Assembly (NCBI GenBank): GCA_020852955.1
Contig: JADYZW010000030.1
Location: 1 to 64,000 of the forward strand
From: Deltaproteobacteria bacterium
Lineage (GTDB): Bacteria > Desulfobacterota > Binatia > UTPRO1
Reading direction: 5' to 3'
DNA length: 64,000 nucleotides
A program made the translations under genes and the position numbers. The notes under the pieces are model-generated. The model ran no database searches. It was given only the letters and a program-made list of their open reading frames with translations, and was not told the origin of the DNA. Shown in pieces: positions 9,024-17,988 of the stretch. Each line of letters begins with the position of its first letter. Position 1 is the first letter of the stretch.

Positions 9024-10225
9024 GCGGGGGCTCCGTGCGGGTGTCCCGGGCGCGGCGCCGCGGCGGCCGCATTCCCGCCGACCGCCGCGCGTGACCGGCC
9101 TCCGATCCGCGCGTAGAGCGCGGCGATCTCCGCCGCCGTGCGGTCGACCGCGAGGAGCCGGGTGACGAGCGTCCGGCCGGAGGCCGCGCGCCGCCCGGCC
9201 TCGGCGCGATCGGCGAGCGCTTCGAGAATGGCGTTGGCGATCCGTACCGGGTCCGCCGGCGGGACGAGCCATCCGGTTGCGCCGTCGCGGACGAAGTCCG
9301 GAAGGCCGCCGACGGCGGTCGCGACGACGGGACAGCCGCTCGCGAGCGCCTCGACGGTCGCGTTCGGGAGGCCCTCCGACCGTGAGGGCTGCACGGCGAC
9401 GTCGAGATCGGCGTAGACCGGGCGCGTGTCCGGGAGGTCGCCGGTGAAGACCACGCCTCTGCCCGCCCGGCGTCGGAGCTCTCGCTCGTAGTCCTCGGCG
9501 CCGTCCCACGCGCCGCCCACGATCACCGCCCGCACCTCGGGGCGCACCTCGCGGACGAGCGCGATCGCCTCGAGCAGATCTTCGTGCCCCTTCACGCCGC
9601 GGCGCTCGCCGAGGTACCACTTCGGGCGGTACATGTAGCCGACCATTCCGACGAGGGGAGTCGTCGCGCCGACGCCGATGGCGCGCCGGAAGCCGCCGCG
9701 CGCGGCGCCGCCGAATCCGGCGAGCTCGAGCCCGTAGTAGGACCGCAGGGCGCGCTCGGGCGGGACGCCGGCGCGCCGGTACGCCTCCGCGATCGCCTCG
9801 CAGCAGCCGACCCAGACGTCGGCCGGTCCGGCCGTCGCGAGATCGAGCCGGCGGAAGAGCGCGTGCTCCAGGTGCAGCAATCCCGGCACCTGGAAGACGC
9901 GCGGCACCGGATGCGCGTGCCCGAGTGCGAGGCGGGCGACGAGCGTCGTCGACACGAAGTGGCTGTGGATGACGTCGGGGCGGACGGCGGCGACGACCTG
10001 GCGGCAGCGCGCGAGCGCCGCCGGAAGCCGCCACGGCGCCCGCGCGTCGACGTCGAGGTCGGCCGCGATCACCTCGGCGCCGGCCTCCGCGTAACGCGGC
10101 GCGAGCCCGTCGCTCGCCGACGGCAGGGCCACCGTGATCTCGACGCCGAGCCGCCGCAGCGCGCGGACCTGCCGCAAGACGAACCCGGCGCCGCGCGTCG
10201 TCTTCACCAGGTGCAGGACCCTCAT
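9020..10225 (-). CDS. GT4-family glycosyltransferase
   Basis: A 401-aa retaining glycosyltransferase of the GT-B fold. The N-terminal domain starts MRVLHLVKTTRGAG and includes VIHSHFVSTTLVARL. The C-terminal nucleotide-binding domain has the PSRSEGLPNATVEALASG block (~283-300), with the E-x7-E donor-binding pair seen in GT4 enzymes, followed by GGLPDFVRDG. The ATG at 10225 overlaps the preceding TGA as ATGA. The ~20 residues at the C-terminus are Ala/Pro-rich and look like tail rather than fold. It presumably adds one sugar to the lipid-linked repeat unit on the cytoplasmic face; donor and acceptor cannot be read from sequence. Confidence 0.9.
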   Translation of the reverse strand: MRVLHLVKTTRGAGFVLRQVRALRRLGVEITVALPSASDGLAPRYAEAGAEVIAADLDVDARAPWRLPAALARCRQVVAAVRPDVIHSHFVSTTLVARLALGHAHPVPRVFQVPGLLHLEHALFRRLDLATAGPADVWVGCCEAIAEAYRRAGVPPERALRSYYGLELAGFGGAARGGFRRAIGVGATTPLVGMVGYMYRPKWYLGERRGVKGHEDLLEAIALVREVRPEVRAVIVGGAWDGAEDYERELRRRAGRGVVFTGDLPDTRPVYADLDVAVQPSRSEGLPNATVEALASGCPVVATAVGGLPDFVRDGATGWLVPPADPVRIANAILEALADRAEAGRRAASGRTLVTRLLAVDRTAAEIAALYARIGGRSRAAVGGNAAAAAPRPGHPHGAPA

Positions 10226-11763
10226 GCCGCCTCCGTCGCGCCGATCGCCATGGGCGGCCGCGCCCTCCGCGCGCGCGCGCGCCGGTCGCCGTGCACGTGC
10301 TCGACGAGGAGCACGATGCCCGCGCCCCAGGCGGCCGGGCGCAGGAAGTTGTGAAAGTCGTTGCGCACCGTCACCAGCAGCGGCATGAACACGACGGCGG
10401 TGATCGCCAGGAAGCGCCGGGAAGGGGCTCGCGTGAGGGCGCCATCGAGGCAGCCGAGGGCGGCGCCGAGTGCGAAGAAGTAGACGACCACGCCGGCCAG
10501 GCCGAAGTTCAGGTAGGGCTCGGCGATCGCCGAGAAGCCGAGGCCGCCGAAGCTCGCGTAGGCCCAGGGCGCCACCATGTAGGTGATCCAGTGGTTCGGT
10601 GGCAGCGACGCGGGGTCGGTCCACTCGTGGCTCGCCTTGTCGAGCCCGACGTTCGGAACGATGCGCAGCGCCGCGTCGAGGTACGAGCCGCCGACGCGGT
10701 AGGGCGTGGTCGCGGGAACCAGGCGGATCGTTTCGACGAGCGTCCGCAAGCTGCCTCCCATCTCCGTGAGCGCGCTGACGGGGGAGGTCTCGGCGGCGGC
10801 GGCCGCGATCGCCTCGAGGTCGAGCCCGTTGCGCGGCAGCTGTCGGAGCGTCGCGATCACCGGCATGAGCAGCAGGAGGCCGAGCGCCCCCGGCACGACG
10901 AGCTTCCGCGGCAGCGGCCCGCGCGTCGCCGTCCATACGACGAGCGCCGCCGAGAGCAGCGACACCGCGCCGCCGCGATCGCCGGCCCAGAGCAGCAGCA
11001 TCGTCACGAGCGCGAGCAGGCCGAGCGCGCGGAAGGCCTCGCGTCCCGGATGCGCGCCGACGAGCGTCACCAGGGAGGACGTCGGCAGGAGCCAGTAGAG
11101 CGCGGTGAGGAGCACGCGCGAGTCGGTCGCCGCGTAGAGCGCGTAGCCGTAGGAGGCCGAGAGGAAGCGGCCCGCGCCGATCGACGCGACGTTCGCGACG
11201 ATCGCGGCGGCGCCGGCGGCGGCGACGAGCAGCCCGCCCGAGTGATAGACGTTCCCGCGGCGCATCGGGCCGGACCGCGGCGCCGCGCGCGTCGCCGGCG
11301 CTCGGGTGGCGGCCGGGGCCGCGTCGTGGCCGGGCCGGTGGGGCCGCGCGCGGCTCGTCCGCCACCCGGCCAGGCATCCGAGCTCGTAGGCGACGACCGC
11401 CAAGGCCACGCACAGGATCGCGCGCGCGACGAGGTCGGGATCGGCGCTCGCGAGCCAGAGCGCCGGCTCGGCGATCCCGAGCGCCACCGGCGCCGCCATG
11501 CCGAGGTGGAAGACCGCGAGGGCGGCGAGGAAGAGCATCGAGGGCGCCACGAGCGCGCGCCGCATGGCGTGGACGTTGCAAGCGAAGAGTACGGCGACGA
11601 GCGCGCTCGCCGCGAGCGCGGCCGCGCCGGGCGTGGGGACGGCAGCGGGGGAGGCGAGCAGCGCCACGATCCCGATCCCGGTCGCGACCAGCGACACGAC
11701 GAGCGGCCCGCCGGGGCCCGCGGCCGCGCGCGGGCGGCCCCGCCGCCGTCCGACGCGCGTCAT
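10222..11763 (-). CDS. Multi-pass membrane protein, probable Wzy-type polysaccharide polymerase
   Basis: A 513-aa polytopic protein with about a dozen hydrophobic segments, the first at ~20-40. A long loop in the last third (~310-400) contains LRQLPRNG and TPYRVGGSYLDAALRIVPNVG, as in the large periplasmic loops of O-antigen polymerases. ATG 11763 overlaps the upstream TGA, and the gene ends by ATGA overlap with a GT4. Wzy proteins join repeat units in the periplasm and are poorly conserved, so the call rests on topology and on its place between flippase and glycosyltransferases. The operon also contains an O-antigen-ligase-like gene (15307-17988), so which of the two polymerises is open. Confidence 0.7.
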   Translation of the reverse strand: MTRVGRRRGRPRAAAGPGGPLVVSLVATGIGIVALLASPAAVPTPGAAALAASALVAVLFACNVHAMRRALVAPSMLFLAALAVFHLGMAAPVALGIAEPALWLASADPDLVARAILCVALAVVAYELGCLAGWRTSRARPHRPGHDAAPAATRAPATRAAPRSGPMRRGNVYHSGGLLVAAAGAAAIVANVASIGAGRFLSASYGYALYAATDSRVLLTALYWLLPTSSLVTLVGAHPGREAFRALGLLALVTMLLLWAGDRGGAVSLLSAALVVWTATRGPLPRKLVVPGALGLLLLMPVIATLRQLPRNGLDLEAIAAAAAETSPVSALTEMGGSLRTLVETIRLVPATTPYRVGGSYLDAALRIVPNVGLDKASHEWTDPASLPPNHWITYMVAPWAYASFGGLGFSAIAEPYLNFGLAGVVVYFFALGAALGCLDGALTRAPSRRFLAITAVVFMPLLVTVRNDFHNFLRPAAWGAGIVLLVEHVHGDRRARARRARPPMAIGATEAA

Positions 11764-14105
11764 CGGTAGCACTCCAGCAGGCGCCGCATCGACGTCTCGG
11801 TCGCGAACATCGGCGGCAGGCCGCGGACCTCGCGCGAGCCGCGGCGGGACGCCTCGCGCTGCAGCACGTCGTCCAGCACGGCGGCGAAGCCCGCCGCGTC
11901 CGCCGGGTCGGCGGTGTGGATGCCGGCGATCTCGCGCCCGATCTCCGCGACCGCGGCGAGCGGGCTCGCGACGACCGCGACGCCGCATGCCGACGCCTCC
12001 AGCACGACCCCGGGCAGCCCTTCCCAGCGTGACGGCAGCACCAGGACGTCGGCCGCGGCGAGGAGCGCGGGCACGTCGTCCCGGCTACCGGTGAAGCGGA
12101 AGCGATGTCCGAGGCCGTGCGCGGCCACCTCCACCTCGATGCGGGGGCGCAGCGCACCGTCGCCGACCAGCACGAAGACGTCGTCGGACCGGCGGCGATC
12201 CAGCGCGGCGGCGATCCCGACGAGCGCCGCGTGGTTCTTTGCCGGCGTGAAGCTGCCGACGTGGAGCACGACGCGGGCGTCCGATGGAATGCCGAGCTCG
12301 GCCCGGACGTCCGGGCCGCGTCCCTTCGCGAAACGGGCGACGTCGACGCCGTTGTAGATGACGCGCCGGCGCGGATCGTGCTCCCAGTCGGCGCCCCAGA
12401 ACGCCTCCATCGCGCTCGTCGAGACCGCGACGACGGTGGTGGCCGAACGCTCGAGGATGGCGCGCGCCGCGCGGCGGTACGCGCGGCGTGCCAGGTCGTC
12501 CCCGCGGCCGTCGTGGACGCTCCGCAGGTGCGCGATGCGGATGGGAACCGCAGCGAGTCGCGCGAGCAGCAGCACCGGGCCCGAGAACTGGTGCACGTGG
12601 CTGTGCACCACGTCGTATCGTCCGCTTCGCAGCATGCGGAGCAGCCGGAGCGCGAAGCTCCAGCGGGGCGCCAGCGGACAGGGGATCACGGTGCCGCCGA
12701 GCGCGGCGATCTCGGCCGCGTAGGCTCCCGGCCTCCCGCTCAGCACGCAGAAGTCGAAGCGATACTCGGCCCGATCGATGCGGCGCATGATCTCGAGCGT
12801 GCGGGTCTCCGCGCCGCCGCGGTCCATGGCGCCGAAGACGTGCAGGATGCGGCGAGGCCGGCTGCCGGGTATCCGGAGGCCGTCGATCTCCTCCGGTCGC
12901 GCGCGGCACTCGCCGGCGAAGACCGCGCCGAGGCAGATCAGGCGCGTGAGCTCGCTCGCCAGCAAGGCGAGGGCGGCGCCGAGGAGGCCGACGCGCGGCA
13001 CCAGAACGGCGGCGGCGACCGCTCCCAGTGCCAGCGAGGCGGCGGCGGTGGCGAGCTGGATGCGAAAGCGGCGGGCGGCGGTGACGGCGACGCCGAGGCC
13101 GGTCGAGAGAAAGCCCACCGCCGCGGCGACGGCGAGCCAGACCAGGAGGTCGGCGTGGGCGGCATAGGCGGGCGCGTAGGCGATGGCCATGAACGTCCGG
13201 CCGGCCAGGCTCGCCGCCACGATGCCGGTCACCCCGAGCGCCGCCGCGGCGCCGAGGCCCCGCAGCGCCAGGGCGCGATACGCCCGCCGGTCGCGACCAT
13301 GCAGGCGCGCCAACCGCGGGCTCAGCGCCGCCCCGATCGCCAGCATCGGCTGGGAGCCCGCGACGAGGAGATAGGCGGCGGCGGAGAAGTACCCGAGCGC
13401 TTCGGGCCCGAGGTGCGCGGCGACCGCGTATCGCGGCACGTTCACGGCGAAGCTGTTGAGGCCCATGACGAAGCCGAGCGGCAGCGCCAGCCAGGCGAGC
13501 GGAGCGAGCACGGCCGGTCGCCAGACGGGGCGGAGCGCGGCGAGCCGGGCGGCGCCCCGGAGGTCCATCGCCACCAGCACGGCCGCCCACCACGCCGCCA
13601 TCGCCAGCACCGACGAGACGAGGTCGCCGGTCGCGCCGAGGACGAGCGCGACGATCGCGACGCTGCCGGCGCCCTTCAGCAGGAGCGAACCCGCGATGCG
13701 GCGCAGGTTCTCGTGCTGCTGCTGGAGTCCGAAGACGACGTCGGCGACCGCCTCGACGCCCTTGGCGAGGGCCATGGCGGCGATGAGCGTCGCCGTCGCC
13801 CGCTCGTAGCCGCTCGCGGCCGTGACGGCGGCGATCGCGAGCCACGCGACCCCGACCGACGCGAGCCGGACTCCGAGGTAGACGCCGAAGGGCGTCTCGC
13901 GCCGCGCGTCGGTCGCCTGAACCGCGCGCAGCTGCAGATTCGTGAGCATCACGATCGGCGACGTGACGGCGAGGGCGAGCGCGAAGCGGCCGAGGTCGGC
14001 GGGCGCGGCGTGCTTCGCGACCGTCATGACGATGCCCCACTGACACGCGGCGTACCCGGCATTGCCGGCGAGCGCCCATCCGGCGTTGCGTCGGAGCCCG
14101 CTCAC
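11760..14105 (-). CDS. Fusion: Wzx-type flippase (N-term) + GT4 glycosyltransferase (C-term)
   Basis: A single 781-codon frame with two normally separate proteins. Residues ~1-405 form a polytopic MATE/PST-like flippase with ~12 hydrophobic helices, including LGRFALALAVTSPIVM and LGPEALGYFSAAAYLL. After a linker at ~405-414, a full GT4 enzyme starts with RRILHVFGAMDRGGAETRT (~415). It continues with VHSHVHQFSG, VIYNGVDVARF, LHVGSFTPAKNH and the donor site SRWEGLPGVVLEASACG. There is no stop between the halves and both look intact. The start is GTG 14105, overlapping the previous TGA. The GT domain should lie in the cytoplasm if the flippase ends inside. The fusion would place a sugar-adding enzyme at the exporter, but an assembly error that removed a stop cannot be excluded from one sequence. 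Confidence 0.88.
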   Translation of the reverse strand: MSGLRRNAGWALAGNAGYAACQWGIVMTVAKHAAPADLGRFALALAVTSPIVMLTNLQLRAVQATDARRETPFGVYLGVRLASVGVAWLAIAAVTAASGYERATATLIAAMALAKGVEAVADVVFGLQQQHENLRRIAGSLLLKGAGSVAIVALVLGATGDLVSSVLAMAAWWAAVLVAMDLRGAARLAALRPVWRPAVLAPLAWLALPLGFVMGLNSFAVNVPRYAVAAHLGPEALGYFSAAAYLLVAGSQPMLAIGAALSPRLARLHGRDRRAYRALALRGLGAAAALGVTGIVAASLAGRTFMAIAYAPAYAAHADLLVWLAVAAAVGFLSTGLGVAVTAARRFRIQLATAAASLALGAVAAAVLVPRVGLLGAALALLASELTRLICLGAVFAGECRARPEEIDGLRIPGSRPRRILHVFGAMDRGGAETRTLEIMRRIDRAEYRFDFCVLSGRPGAYAAEIAALGGTVIPCPLAPRWSFALRLLRMLRSGRYDVVHSHVHQFSGPVLLLARLAAVPIRIAHLRSVHDGRGDDLARRAYRRAARAILERSATTVVAVSTSAMEAFWGADWEHDPRRRVIYNGVDVARFAKGRGPDVRAELGIPSDARVVLHVGSFTPAKNHAALVGIAAALDRRRSDDVFVLVGDGALRPRIEVEVAAHGLGHRFRFTGSRDDVPALLAAADVLVLPSRWEGLPGVVLEASACGVAVVASPLAAVAEIGREIAGIHTADPADAAGFAAVLDDVLQREASRRGSREVRGLPPMFATETSMRRLLECYR

Positions 14106-15310
14106 GCGGGCCCCGCGACGGCGGCGTCGTGGAGCCGCTGGTAGAGCGCGGCGCGCTTCGGCGCGAGGGTCCGGACGTGGTGCTCGTACGCGGTGGCGCG
14201 GTCACGGACGCCCCACGCCAGCGGGTCGGTGCTCCGCGAGGCGAGGCGCGCGAGGCGCGCGGCCAGCGCGTCGGCGTCGCCGGGCGGCGCGAGGCGCTCG
14301 CCCGGCAGCAAGGCCGGAACGCCGCCCACCTCGGTGCCGACCGACGGGACGCCGCGCGCCATCGCCTCGAGCAACGCGCGCGGCAGCCCTTCGCTCCGTG
14401 AAGGCAGCACGAACACGTCGGCGGCGTCGAGGTGGGCACGTACGGCGGGTCCGGCCGGGACGTGTCCCGGCAGGCGCAGCGCCACGCCCGCCCGCGCGGC
14501 GCGCGCCGCGAGCGCTGCGCGCAGGCGCCCCTCGCCGACGAGCGTCAGGTCGGTCACCAGACCGCGCGTCCGCAGGCGCGCGAGCGCGTCGATCAGCACG
14601 TCGTAGCCCTTGTACGGTTGCGCGAGCGACCCGACGGCCACCATCCGCCACGGATCGATCGCGGTGCCGCGGCTCGGCCGCGCGCGCCAGGCCGCGCGGC
14701 TCGCGAGCGTCGCCTCGTCGATGAAGGCGTCGTCCTCGAGGTCGAGCGAGGAATAGCTCGTCCACCAGTCGGCGGCGGGGTACCGCTCGGGAAGGCCAGC
14801 GCTCGTGACGTAGGCGACGGCGGCGGCGCTGCGGCACATGGCCCGGAGCTCGCGGGTGAGCCGGTGGCGCGCGAGGGGGCGCGCGAGGCCCCGCACCGCG
14901 CCCGGTGCGAGCGCCGCATGCGGATCGCCGACCACTTCGACCGCGAAGGGCCGTCGACCGCGCAGGCGCCAGGCCGCGGCCGCGATCGGGCCCGGAGCGC
15001 GGAGGCAGAGGGCGTCGGCGTCGGCGACGGCGCGGCGGAGCGTCGCGCGCACCTTCGACCGGGCCTGCAGCCATCCCCGGAGGCCGCGGTAGTCGGGGAG
15101 CGGCGCGACGCTGACGCGCGGCCCCTCGATGGGCGGCCGGCGGGCGGCATCGCCCTCGCGCGGCGGCGTGGTGCGGGCCGCGACCGTCACGGAGTCGAAG
15201 ACGTCGAGGTAGCGTTCCCAGAAGGCCGGTCCCTCGATGCCCGTCGGCGACGAGATGGTCCCGTCCGGCGCCGCCGCGAGGCGAGCCTCGAGCGCGACGA
15301 GAAGCTTCAT
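14102..15310 (-). CDS. GT4-family glycosyltransferase
   Basis: A 402-aa GT-B glycosyltransferase. The N-terminal half (MKLLVALEARL...) contains SPTGIEGPAFWERYLDVF, as in mannosyl/glucosyl-type GT4 enzymes of exopolysaccharide clusters. The C-terminal half has MVAVGSLAQPYKGYDVLID, DLTLVGEGRLR and the donor site SRSEGLPRALLEAMARG with its E-x7-E pair. ATG 15310 overlaps the TGA of the ligase-like gene, and its own stop overlaps the GTG of the flippase fusion. It is one of three GT4 units in the operon, counting the fused one. This suggests a repeat unit of at least four sugars with the PglC-loaded residue, if each acts once. Confidence 0.9.
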   Translation of the reverse strand: MKLLVALEARLAAAPDGTISSPTGIEGPAFWERYLDVFDSVTVAARTTPPREGDAARRPPIEGPRVSVAPLPDYRGLRGWLQARSKVRATLRRAVADADALCLRAPGPIAAAAWRLRGRRPFAVEVVGDPHAALAPGAVRGLARPLARHRLTRELRAMCRSAAAVAYVTSAGLPERYPAADWWTSYSSLDLEDDAFIDEATLASRAAWRARPSRGTAIDPWRMVAVGSLAQPYKGYDVLIDALARLRTRGLVTDLTLVGEGRLRAALAARAARAGVALRLPGHVPAGPAVRAHLDAADVFVLPSRSEGLPRALLEAMARGVPSVGTEVGGVPALLPGERLAPPGDADALAARLARLASRSTDPLAWGVRDRATAYEHHVRTLAPKRAALYQRLHDAAVAGPA

Positions 15311-17988
15311 GGGACGACGGCCTGCTCAGGCGCGGCCGCGCCCTCGGCCGCCGCGGGCGGCGTCGCGGCCTCGCGCCGCCGGCTCGTCTCGCGGCGGACG
15401 ACGAGCTCGCTCACTCCGCGATGGATCGGCAGCAGGTCGACCGCGTTCCGCTCGCCGGCGCGGAGCACCGTCTCGGCGGTCTCGAAGTCGCCGCGTGCGG
15501 CGTACACGTCGAGCGCGAGATCGCGGTAGAGGCGGCCCTGCTCGGGCGTGCGGGTGAGCGCGGCGAGGAGCGTGGCCTCGGCGCCGTCGAGGTCGCGGGC
15601 CCGGAGCGCGGCGCGCGCGGCGCGCGCGAGGGAGGCGCGGCCGTCCTCGCTGCGCTCGGCCTCGGCGCGCAGCATCGCCGCGGCGTCGGCGAAGCGCTCG
15701 CGCGCTTCGAGCAGCGTCGCGAGGTCGTCGACGATGCCGGAGCGCACCGGCCCGTCCGCGGTCGCCGCGAGGGCGCGCTCGAGGCCACGCCGGATCGCGC
15801 CCGCCAGGTCGTCGTCGAGCGCCGCGAGCCGGATGGCGAGGGTGTCGCCCTCGGCGAGGACGCGCAGCCATTCGCGGGCGCCGCGCCCGCCGACGTCGCT
15901 TGCGGGGCTCAGGTACGCGTGCGAGACGAGATACGGATAGCGGAGCATCGACTCCTCGATCTCGGCGAGGGCCGCGTCGCGGCGGTCGTCCCGCCAGAGC
16001 GCGAGCGCCAGTCCGTCGCGCAGCTCCGGCGCCCACGGCGAGAGCGCGATCGCGCGCCGCCACGCCGCTTCGGCGTCCGGGCCGGCGCCGAGCACGGCCG
16101 CCTCCGCCTCGTGGGCGGCGCGGTCGGCGGGCGACCAATCGAGGGCGGAGCGGACGAGGCGTAGCGCCGCCGCGTCGCCGGCGCCCTCGGCGAGGACGCG
16201 GTCGGCCCGCGCGAGCGCCGCGGCCGGCGCGAGCGGCGTCGCGTCCGTCACGACCAGCACGGCGTTTGCCGCCTGGAAGGCCGCCGCGACGGCAAGGACG
16301 GCAAAGAGCGCCGCCAGGGCGGGCGTCCCGGCGGCGCGCCGCGAGAACGGGCGCGGCAGCGCGTTCGCCGGCTCGGGGATCAGCGGAGGCTCCTCCTCGA
16401 AGGCGGCCGCCGGGGCGGGACGTGGCCGGCCGGTCGTCACGAGGAGGCCGCCGAGCGTCATCAGCAGGAGGAAGTTCGCGGGGAGGTGGAGCCCGAAGTC
16501 GACGAAGCTCTGCGCGAGGATCGCCGCGATGCCGCCGACCAGGCCCCATCGCAGGTGGCCGCGCGCGCGGAGCGCGGCGCGCCATTCCGCGGCCGCGAAT
16601 GCGGGAGGGCCGGTGCGGCCGCGCGGCCGGCGTTCCGCCCGCTCCGCCGCCGCCGCCCGGCGGGCGCGGCGGTCGGCGAGCAGCGCGCGGCCGACGAGCA
16701 CGAAGAACGCGACGACGATCGCGACGCCGGCGACGCCGGTCTCCGCGGCGAGCTCGAGATAGTCGTCGTGTGCGTGGTCCCAGATACCGCCTTCGACGGG
16801 CGGCGCCTGGTACGGGCGGTACGCGTGCAGCCACGAGCCGAGCCCGCTGCCGACGAGCGGGTAGTCGCGCAGGAGCGCCGCGCCCTGCGCCGCCACGGTG
16901 AGCCGGCTCGCGAGGTTCACGTCGAGACCGTCGTCGGCGAGGTCCTCGGTCGCCGCCCAGCGCACGAGCGTCACGGCGGCGCCGGCCACGAGCGCGAGCG
17001 CCAGCGCCGCCGGCGCGAATCGGCCGAAGCGTCCGAGGCGCCCGGTCCGCCCCTGGCGCCGCGTCCGCGCCGCCAGGCCCGCGCCCGCGATGCCGAGCCC
17101 CACGAGCAGCGCCGCGAGGCCCCCCCGCGAGCCGGTCGCGACGAGCGCCACGACGAGCAGTGCCGTCCCCGCGGCGGCCGCGAGCGGCAGCGCGAGTGCG
17201 CGCTGGTTCGCGATGAGCGCGGTCGCCCAGGAGCGCTCGCGCCGGACGCCCATGCCGCGTCCCGCCTCGACGGCGCGGGCGAGTCGGCGGCGAAGCCGGC
17301 TCGCCAACGCCACCGCGTAGGCGAGCGTCAGCGGGATCGCCATCGCCAGCCAGGCGGCGAAATGATTCGGGTTCACGAACGGGCCCGACACGCGGTCGTC
17401 GACGGTCGGCTCGTCGGTGATCCAGAGCACCCGGCCGTTGCCGACCGCCTCGGCGAGGAGGCCGAGGGCCGCGAGGACGGCGGCGCCGATCACGAGCGTC
17501 GGCACGAGGCGGGTGAGCACGCGCTCGTCGCGCGGCTCGTCGAAGCTCCCGGCGCGCCACGGGTACGCGACGATCGTCGCGAAGACGGCGAAGCCGAGCG
17601 CCAGTCTCCCGAGCTCGACCCAGACGGCGTACGCGTCGAGGGCGAGCGGACGCCAGCGCGAGAAGGCGCCCACCTCCGGCCATCCCGGCAGCATGTCGGC
17701 GGTCAGGCGGGCTGCGCTCGGCGACAGGAACGAGAAGAGGGCGGGCGGCAGCGGGATCGTCGTGACGAGCGCCAGCGCGCCGAACGCCGCGAGCGCGCCG
17801 ACCCCGGTCGCCGCGGGACCGCCCCCGGCCCGGCGGCGCGCGTGCAGCGTCGCGGCCACGAGCGCGAGCGCGGCCGCGAGCCCCAGGGAGATCGCGAGCG
17901 GGTGCCGCCCGCCGAGAAAGAGCGGCACGGCGAGGAGGAGCGCCTGCAGCGCGAGCAGCACGCGCCGGTCGTTCGCCGGGGCCGTCAT
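15307..17988 (-). CDS. O-antigen ligase/polymerase-family membrane protein with C-terminal TPR-like domain
   Basis: An 893-aa inner-membrane protein. The first ~600 residues hold ~12 hydrophobic helices. They also hold a Wzy_C/O-antigen-ligase core: VNPNHFAAWLAM, TGSRGGLAALLVG, GSGLGSWLHAYRPYQ and WDHAHDDYLELAAETG. The H-x-H-D/N-D-Y segment is the family's periplasmic signature. Residues ~610-893 form Ala-rich helical repeats (WRRAIALSPWAPELRDGLALAL, LDGAEATLLAALTRT) resembling TPRs. It starts at ATG 17988 overlapping the kinase TGA. The family transfers or polymerises undecaprenyl-linked glycans in the periplasm. The TPR tail may recruit partners, which is inference. It could be the true polymerase, with the 10222 gene having another role. 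Confidence 0.82.
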   Translation of the reverse strand: MTAPANDRRVLLALQALLLAVPLFLGGRHPLAISLGLAAALALVAATLHARRRAGGGPAATGVGALAAFGALALVTTIPLPPALFSFLSPSAARLTADMLPGWPEVGAFSRWRPLALDAYAVWVELGRLALGFAVFATIVAYPWRAGSFDEPRDERVLTRLVPTLVIGAAVLAALGLLAEAVGNGRVLWITDEPTVDDRVSGPFVNPNHFAAWLAMAIPLTLAYAVALASRLRRRLARAVEAGRGMGVRRERSWATALIANQRALALPLAAAAGTALLVVALVATGSRGGLAALLVGLGIAGAGLAARTRRQGRTGRLGRFGRFAPAALALALVAGAAVTLVRWAATEDLADDGLDVNLASRLTVAAQGAALLRDYPLVGSGLGSWLHAYRPYQAPPVEGGIWDHAHDDYLELAAETGVAGVAIVVAFFVLVGRALLADRRARRAAAAERAERRPRGRTGPPAFAAAEWRAALRARGHLRWGLVGGIAAILAQSFVDFGLHLPANFLLLMTLGGLLVTTGRPRPAPAAAFEEEPPLIPEPANALPRPFSRRAAGTPALAALFAVLAVAAAFQAANAVLVVTDATPLAPAAALARADRVLAEGAGDAAALRLVRSALDWSPADRAAHEAEAAVLGAGPDAEAAWRRAIALSPWAPELRDGLALALWRDDRRDAALAEIEESMLRYPYLVSHAYLSPASDVGGRGAREWLRVLAEGDTLAIRLAALDDDLAGAIRRGLERALAATADGPVRSGIVDDLATLLEARERFADAAAMLRAEAERSEDGRASLARAARAALRARDLDGAEATLLAALTRTPEQGRLYRDLALDVYAARGDFETAETVLRAGERNAVDLLPIHRGVSELVVRRETSRRREAATPPAAAEGAAAPEQAVVP

